From NCBI GenBank assembly GCA_002104895.1, contig MCFG01000147.1:7501-40000 (forward strand): 32,500 nt of DNA, in the 5' to 3' direction. Both the position numbers and the translations under genes were made by a program. Source of the DNA: Anaeromyces robustus. Taxonomy: Eukaryota; Neocallimastigomycota; Neocallimastigomycetes; Neocallimastigales; Neocallimastigaceae. Below are positions 23,749 to 32,500 of the stretch, in pieces. Each line of letters begins with the position of its first letter. The first letter of the stretch is position 1. The notes under the pieces were generated by a model that was given only the letters and a program-made list of their open reading frames with translations, made no database searches and had not been told where the DNA came from.

Positions 23749-24942
23749 TCAGTAATGGAAAAAGATATCTTATATTTAATTAATGCAAAAAATAATCAAG
23801 GATGGACACCTCTTCATATTGCTTGTCAATATAATAATAAGAAAATTATTCAACTTCTTCTTAATTGTAAAGCAAATATAAATGAAAAAGATAAAAATTT
23901 AAATTCACCATTACATATTGCTTGTCAAAATGGTCATTTTGATATTGTACATCTTTTAATAGAAAATGGTGCAGATATTAATTCTAAAAATATTAATAAA
24001 AGTACACCTTTACATTTTGCTTGTCAAAATGAAGAAATTGATGTTGTTGATATACTTTTAAATAATACAAATATAAAAATCGAATCACCGGATGAAAATG
24101 GTAAAACTCCACTTCATATAGCTTGTGAAAATGGTAAACCAAAAATTGTAAGAAAACTTTTAAAGAAAAAAGCAGATATTCGTGCTAAAACAAATGATAA
24201 TAAAACTCCACTTTACATTTCATGTGAAAATGGTCAAGATGAAATTGTAAGTGATTTATCAAAAGAAATTCATAAACTTTATTTATATAATGATGATATT
24301 GATGAACGTATTAATGGTAAAACTCCTCTTTATGTTGCTTGTGAAAAAAGATATGTTAATGTTGTAAGAACACTTTTAGATTATGAAGCTAATGTTGATA
24401 AAAAAACAGAAGAAGGTATGACACCATTACATATTGCCTGTAAAATGAAGTATATTGATATTATAAAAATATTATTAAATAATAAAGCTAATATTGAAAA
24501 GAAAACTGAAGATGAAAAAGGTATGACAGCTTTACATATTGCTTGTGAAAATAGTAGAGAAGACAGTCATAAAGCCGTAGTTCATCTTTTAATTGAAGAA
24601 AGTAAAAAAACAAGTAAAGATAATAGTTTATTTATTAATTCTAGTAGTTCAGATGAATGGTTAGCAGTACATTATGCTGCTTATAATAATAATCAAGCTA
24701 TTGTTAATATGCTTGTACAAGAAGGAGCTAATTATCGTGAAGGAGTAGATATTAGTGATGAAAATGGTAATGTTATATTAAAAAATAAAAATGTCAATGA
24801 TATAGCTAAATATAAAGGATATAAAGAAATTGAAGATATAATAAAAGAAAAGAAAAAAGTAGAAAAAAAAGAAAATATAATGAAATATACTGTTACAACA
24901 TTTAAATATATTGCAAAAGCTATTGAGAATAAAGTTTTTTAA
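10318..24942 (+). CDS. Giant intronless ankyrin-repeat protein (4874 residues)
   Basis: The start ATG has an in-frame TAA two codons upstream (10312). There is no signal peptide or membrane helix, so it is probably cytosolic. Most of the protein is a 39-residue ankyrin-like unit: YPLLLAI-x-NNN-x-E-I-x-K-LLI-x-YA, then NIILNINEK. It keeps the PL..A and I..LL helix positions of ankyrin (normally 33 residues) but has Y for T, L for H and about six extra residues in the hairpin loop. Length suggests 80-90 such units. Blocks are separated by N/D-rich linkers near residues 1296-1360, 2860-2960, 3543-3625 and 4080-4140, and by an S/E/P linker at ~1560-1880. Canonical repeats (GWTPLHIACQ...LLL) fill ~4180-4385 and ~4485-4830, split by an S/N linker with an N22 run. 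The tail is Lys-rich. The likely role is protein-binding scaffold; partners are unknown. A single 14.6-kb exon is notable beside the intron-rich LRR gene. Confidence 0.93.
14203..14380 (+). repeat. Coding GAT/AAT repeat (Asn/Asp linker)
   Basis: Repeated GATGATAATAATAAT codons encode an N/D linker (about residues 1296-1355) between two ankyrin blocks. It is in frame and strongly acidic. Similar N/D linkers lie at about 18895-19190 and 20945-21065. Confidence 0.85.
22582..22650 (+). repeat. Coding (AAT)23 microsatellite
   Basis: A pure AAT run in the Asn frame is followed by a GAT/AAT mix up to about 22740. It sits at the junction between the 39-residue repeat region and the canonical ankyrin region. 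Confidence 0.95.
23683..23748 (+). repeat. Coding (AAT)22 microsatellite
   Basis: A pure AAT run encoding 22 Asn follows an AGT/AAT/ATT Ser-Asn stretch that begins near 23540. Together they form the linker between the two canonical ankyrin blocks. Confidence 0.95.
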
Positions 24943-25819
24943 AAAAAATAAAAAATAAAAAAAAAAAAAAAACATTCAAAATTAAATAAAAAATAAAAAT
25001 TTTATTTAAATAATTAATATATTACATATATTAATTATTATATAATCAACCGATAAAAAAATATATATATTTATATATATATATATATATATAATCATCA
25101 TCAATAAATTATACAAGTACATAACAAACTTATAAATATATATATATATAAATTATAATATTATTATATATATAATAATTGAAAAAAATCATATATTATT
25201 TATATAGTATATATTATCAATAAAAAAAAAAAAAATAAAATAATTATATTTTATTATCAATAAAAAAAAAATAAAAATAAAAATAAAAATAAATTAATTA
25301 TATTTTATTTTATAAATCAAAATAAAAAAAAAAAAAAAATCGAACTACCAATTAAAATACATATAATAAAAGTATTAAATTAATAAATGATAAAAAAAAA
25401 AAATAAATCATTTTTTAATAGTTTTTATTTATTATATAATTTAAATTAAAAATAATAACAATATATAATAAAATATAATTAAACAAAACAAAACAAAACA
25501 AATAAAATGTAAAATAAAAAATAAAAATAAAAATAAAAATAAAAAAATAAAATTCTAATATATAATTAATATAATTATATAATAATATAAAATTAAATAA
25601 TGGTAATAATAATACTAATATATAAAATAAAAATTTAATATTAAAAATTTAAAAAATATAAATATTAACCAAATATTTAATAGTTTTCTTCTAATAAATA
25701 AAATGTTAAATACATTTTTTAAAACATAATAAAAATATTTATTTTAAATTATATGAATTATATTATTATATTATATTATATTATATTATATTATATAATA
25801 ATATATTATATTAATAAAG

Positions 25820-26163
25820 GATTAAGAGTATGGTAAAACTTTGAAAATTGATGTAAAAAAAATCATTTTTACTTTTTTTTTCTTTCTTTCTTAGATCTTT
25901 CATAATAATAAATTTGAATAATAAAATTATAAATGAATCTTTTACCTATACTAAAAATATTTTTGAATTTAAATATTAATGAAAAAGATAATGAAATAAA
26001 ATTATTTATTTAAAATTAATGTAAAAAAAAAAGTAAAGATGAAAATAATCCATTTATACTTATTTATTAACAATAATAAAAATATTATTGAATTAATGAT
26101 GGATGATGCTAATAGGAATGAAAGAAAGAAATAATCATCAAGAATATCTTTTTTATTAGAGTA
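25820..26163 (+). pseudogene. Decayed partial copy of the giant ankyrin gene
   Basis: Two segments align with specific, non-repeated parts of the ankyrin gene. About 25820-25998 resembles 19217-19390: TATGGTAAAACTTTG versus CATGGTAGAACTTTG, then a shared TTGAATTTAAATATTAATGA. About 26030-26150 resembles 19970-20103: ATTATTGAATTAATGATGGA is shared, and GAATGAAAGAAAGAAATAAT matches GAATTAAAGAAAGGAATAAT. Roughly 580 bp of the source between them is missing, and a T-rich insert sits at about 25867-25893. The reading frame is broken by stops and frameshifts. The fragment is in the same orientation 0.9 kb downstream of the intact gene, so it is a relic of a tandem or ectopic duplication and is not expected to make protein. 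Confidence 0.75.
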
Positions 26164-26344
26164 TATGTAATTATATTATATTAAAAAAATCAAAATGCCA
26201 TGAATATAAAAATAAATTAAAATATCAAAATAAAAAATTATAAAATTTAAGAAGTTAAGAATTAAAAAGTTAATATAATAATAAATAAAAGTTAACATTT
26301 TTTTTTATTAGGATGTATTAATGTATGATAAAATTTTATTTTAT

Positions 26345-26400
26345 ATTTTTTATTTAGTAGTATTATTCTATTAACAAAATAATAATACTAAATAAAAAAT
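26345..26400. repeat. 23-bp inverted repeat (hairpin)
   Basis: ATTTTTTATTTAGTAGTATTATT at 26345-26367 pairs with 26378-26400 (AATAATAATACTAAATAAAAAAT) with a single mismatch and a 10-base loop. It is the most regular hairpin in this gap; no neighbouring gene suggests a role. Confidence 0.6.
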
Positions 26401-26896
26401 CTAATAATATTATTAATAGTAATATTATTATTTATTTATTATTTTTTATAATTATCACTGTTATTAATATTTATAATTATTATATTAATGAATATTATGT
26501 ATATTCAATTATTCCTAAAAAAACGCCATAATCTATAATGAACTTTTTCGTATATTAGATAATAAATAATAAATATATAGCAATATAATGAAGCATAATT
26601 AGTATATTATTAATTCTTTACTTATAGTTATATAATAAATAAATTATTTTTTTAAATGTTACATTCAAAAAAACATTCAATAATAAAAATATTAATTTAC
26701 TTTTTCAAATAAAAAAAAAAAAGAAAAAATAAAAAAAAAAAGAAAAAAAAAATTTTTTTAAATTTTAATTTAAAAAAAAAAAAAAAAAACTTTAAATTAA
26801 TTATATATTTAAATTAATTATATATTTATTAATCTTTTAATATATTGTACATTTATATATAATATATAATATATAGTATACAATATAATATATAAT

Positions 26897-26927
<31 letters not shown>

Positions 26928-27844
26928 ATATAATACAATAAAATGTATAATTTATTAATATAATACAATATAATATAATATAATATAATATAATATAATG
27001 AATTTCTTTTTTTTTTTTATCTTTCTTTTTTTTCTTTAAATTTTTTTTTGTTTTTACCAAGTTAATTTTAAATATATTATTAATATATAGTTAATGTATA
27101 ATGTATATTTATAAAATTTCTTAAAACAATTAAATAAATTAAGTAATAAAAAAAAAAAAGTTAAGTAAAAAATAAATAATTCAATTGAAAGGATTAAGAG
27201 TTTCTTATTTGTCATCTAATATAAACTATTATTTATAGAAAAAATTCTATATATAAGTATATAACAATTAACATTGTTAAAGTTTAATGAATTAATATTA
27301 AATTTTATAATATAAAATTCTATTTTCTTTTTAATTTCTGCTTAATTAATTAATTGATTATTTATTTCTTTATTTCTTTATTTCTTTCTTTCTTTATTTA
27401 TTTATTATTTATATTTTTATATTATTATTAATATTATTATGTATTAATAATTTGAGTAATTTTACTTATTATTATGTATCATATGCATTATACATTATAC
27501 ATTATACATTATTTATTATTTATTATAAAATGACAATGAATATATTATGTATATAATTAATATATAATAACTAATCTAATTAATGATATTATTGTTCGTT
27601 TATTTGTTTTATATTTAATTATTTATTATTTATTTATTACCAAATATTATTTATTACCGAATAAAAATTTGTTTTTCTTTCTTAATAAATTAGACTAATA
27701 ATTTCTCTTAAATAATTTATACTATTTTTATTAATTCATAATCTAAATTCGTTAAATTTATAATTAAATTATCAAAATTCTTTTTTTATATATTTAATTT
27801 TTTTATTTTTTATTAGTATTTTCACTATACATTAAAACTTCATA

Positions 27845-27847
27845 AAT

Positions 27848-27914
<67 letters not shown>
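27845..27914. repeat. (TTTA)n microsatellite
   Basis: An almost uninterrupted tetranucleotide array of about 70 bp. Confidence 0.95.
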
Positions 27915-28276
27915 TTATTTTTATAGTTTAATAAAGTTTAAATTAATTTTGTTACAGAGGCAGAGTTAAATCATCCATAAAAATAAAAAATTATTTTAAT
28001 ATTTAAATGCATAATGAATAGTTATATTTATTGAAGTATATTGTAATAAATTAACATTTATAATAAACAATTTAAAAATTTCTTTTCTAATTAAATTAAA
28101 AAAATTTTTTTAAAAAAAAAAATTAATATATTTAATTTAAATGACACAATAATATTATTAATAATTTTTTAAATATTTTCTCTATATAAAGGTGAAAGTT
28201 CTTTTTTTTTTTTTTTTAAATTTTAGTTTTTTTTTAAATAAAATTTTAAATAATAAATATAAAGATAAAAGTAATA

Positions 28277-32500
<4,224 letters not shown>

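Larger units (their letters stand above)
24943..28276. other. Intergenic region between ankyrin and LRR genes
   Basis: Apart from the ankyrin pseudogene fragment (25820-26163) it holds A-rich 3' flank, (TTATA)n arrays near 25760-25800 and 26930-26998, a hairpin at 26345-26400, a 70-bp (TTTA)n array at 27845-27914, and T-rich DNA just before the LRR gene. No other coding or RNA signal was recognised. Confidence 0.6.

Noticed and set aside
27185-27200. GGATTAAGAGT, shared with 25819-25829 and similar to the retroelement PBS
   Set aside because: Only about 10 matching bases. The 25820 copy is explained by the ankyrin relic, and no LTR sequence adjoins either site.

Overview
The window is extremely AT-rich eukaryotic DNA: long A/T homopolymers, ATT/AAT and TTTA microsatellites, Asn tracts written almost only as AAT, short phase-2 introns of about 110-180 bp, and multi-kilobase gene-poor gaps. 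Together with a DUF998-type membrane protein resembling those of Firmicutes, a fungal bestrophin-like channel, secreted leucine-rich-repeat proteins and a giant ankyrin protein, this points most strongly to an anaerobic gut fungus (Neocallimastigomycota, the Piromyces/Neocallimastix/Anaeromyces type). A dictyostelid-like genome is the main alternative. This taxonomic call is inference.

Layout. Positions 1-567 (+) hold the C-terminal exon of a bestrophin-like anion channel. It is tail to tail with a DUF998 membrane protein at 1170-1892 (-). A small cysteine-bearing secreted protein lies at 4061-4591 (-). At 5641-6962 a compact, non-coding LTR retrotransposon sits inside an ATT microsatellite. 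Its two 185-bp LTRs are identical. It has a purine tract, and its primer-binding site complements the anticodon arm of tRNA-Lys(CUU) rather than a tRNA 3' end. From 6963 to 10317 I see only foldbacks and simple repeats.

The centrepiece is an intronless 14.6-kb gene at 10318-24942 (+) encoding a 4874-residue ankyrin protein. Most of it is built from an unusual 39-residue ankyrin-like repeat, arranged in blocks that end in a recurring cap and are separated by N/D/S-rich linkers. The C-terminal end switches to canonical TPLH-type ankyrin repeats. Downstream, 25820-26163 is a decayed copy of two separate pieces of this same gene.

From 28277 to the right edge runs a signal-peptide LRR gene. I resolve 18 exons, and all splice junctions are phase 2. 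Sixteen of those exons encode one LRR each. The gene shows module duplication, a very recent two-exon cassette duplication, a probable fossil LRR exon, and a large AAT microsatellite in one intron.

The genes do not form an operon or an evident pathway. What they share is repeat-driven growth: ankyrin blocks, LRR exon cassettes, microsatellites and a miniature retroelement. No tRNA, rRNA or CRISPR was seen.
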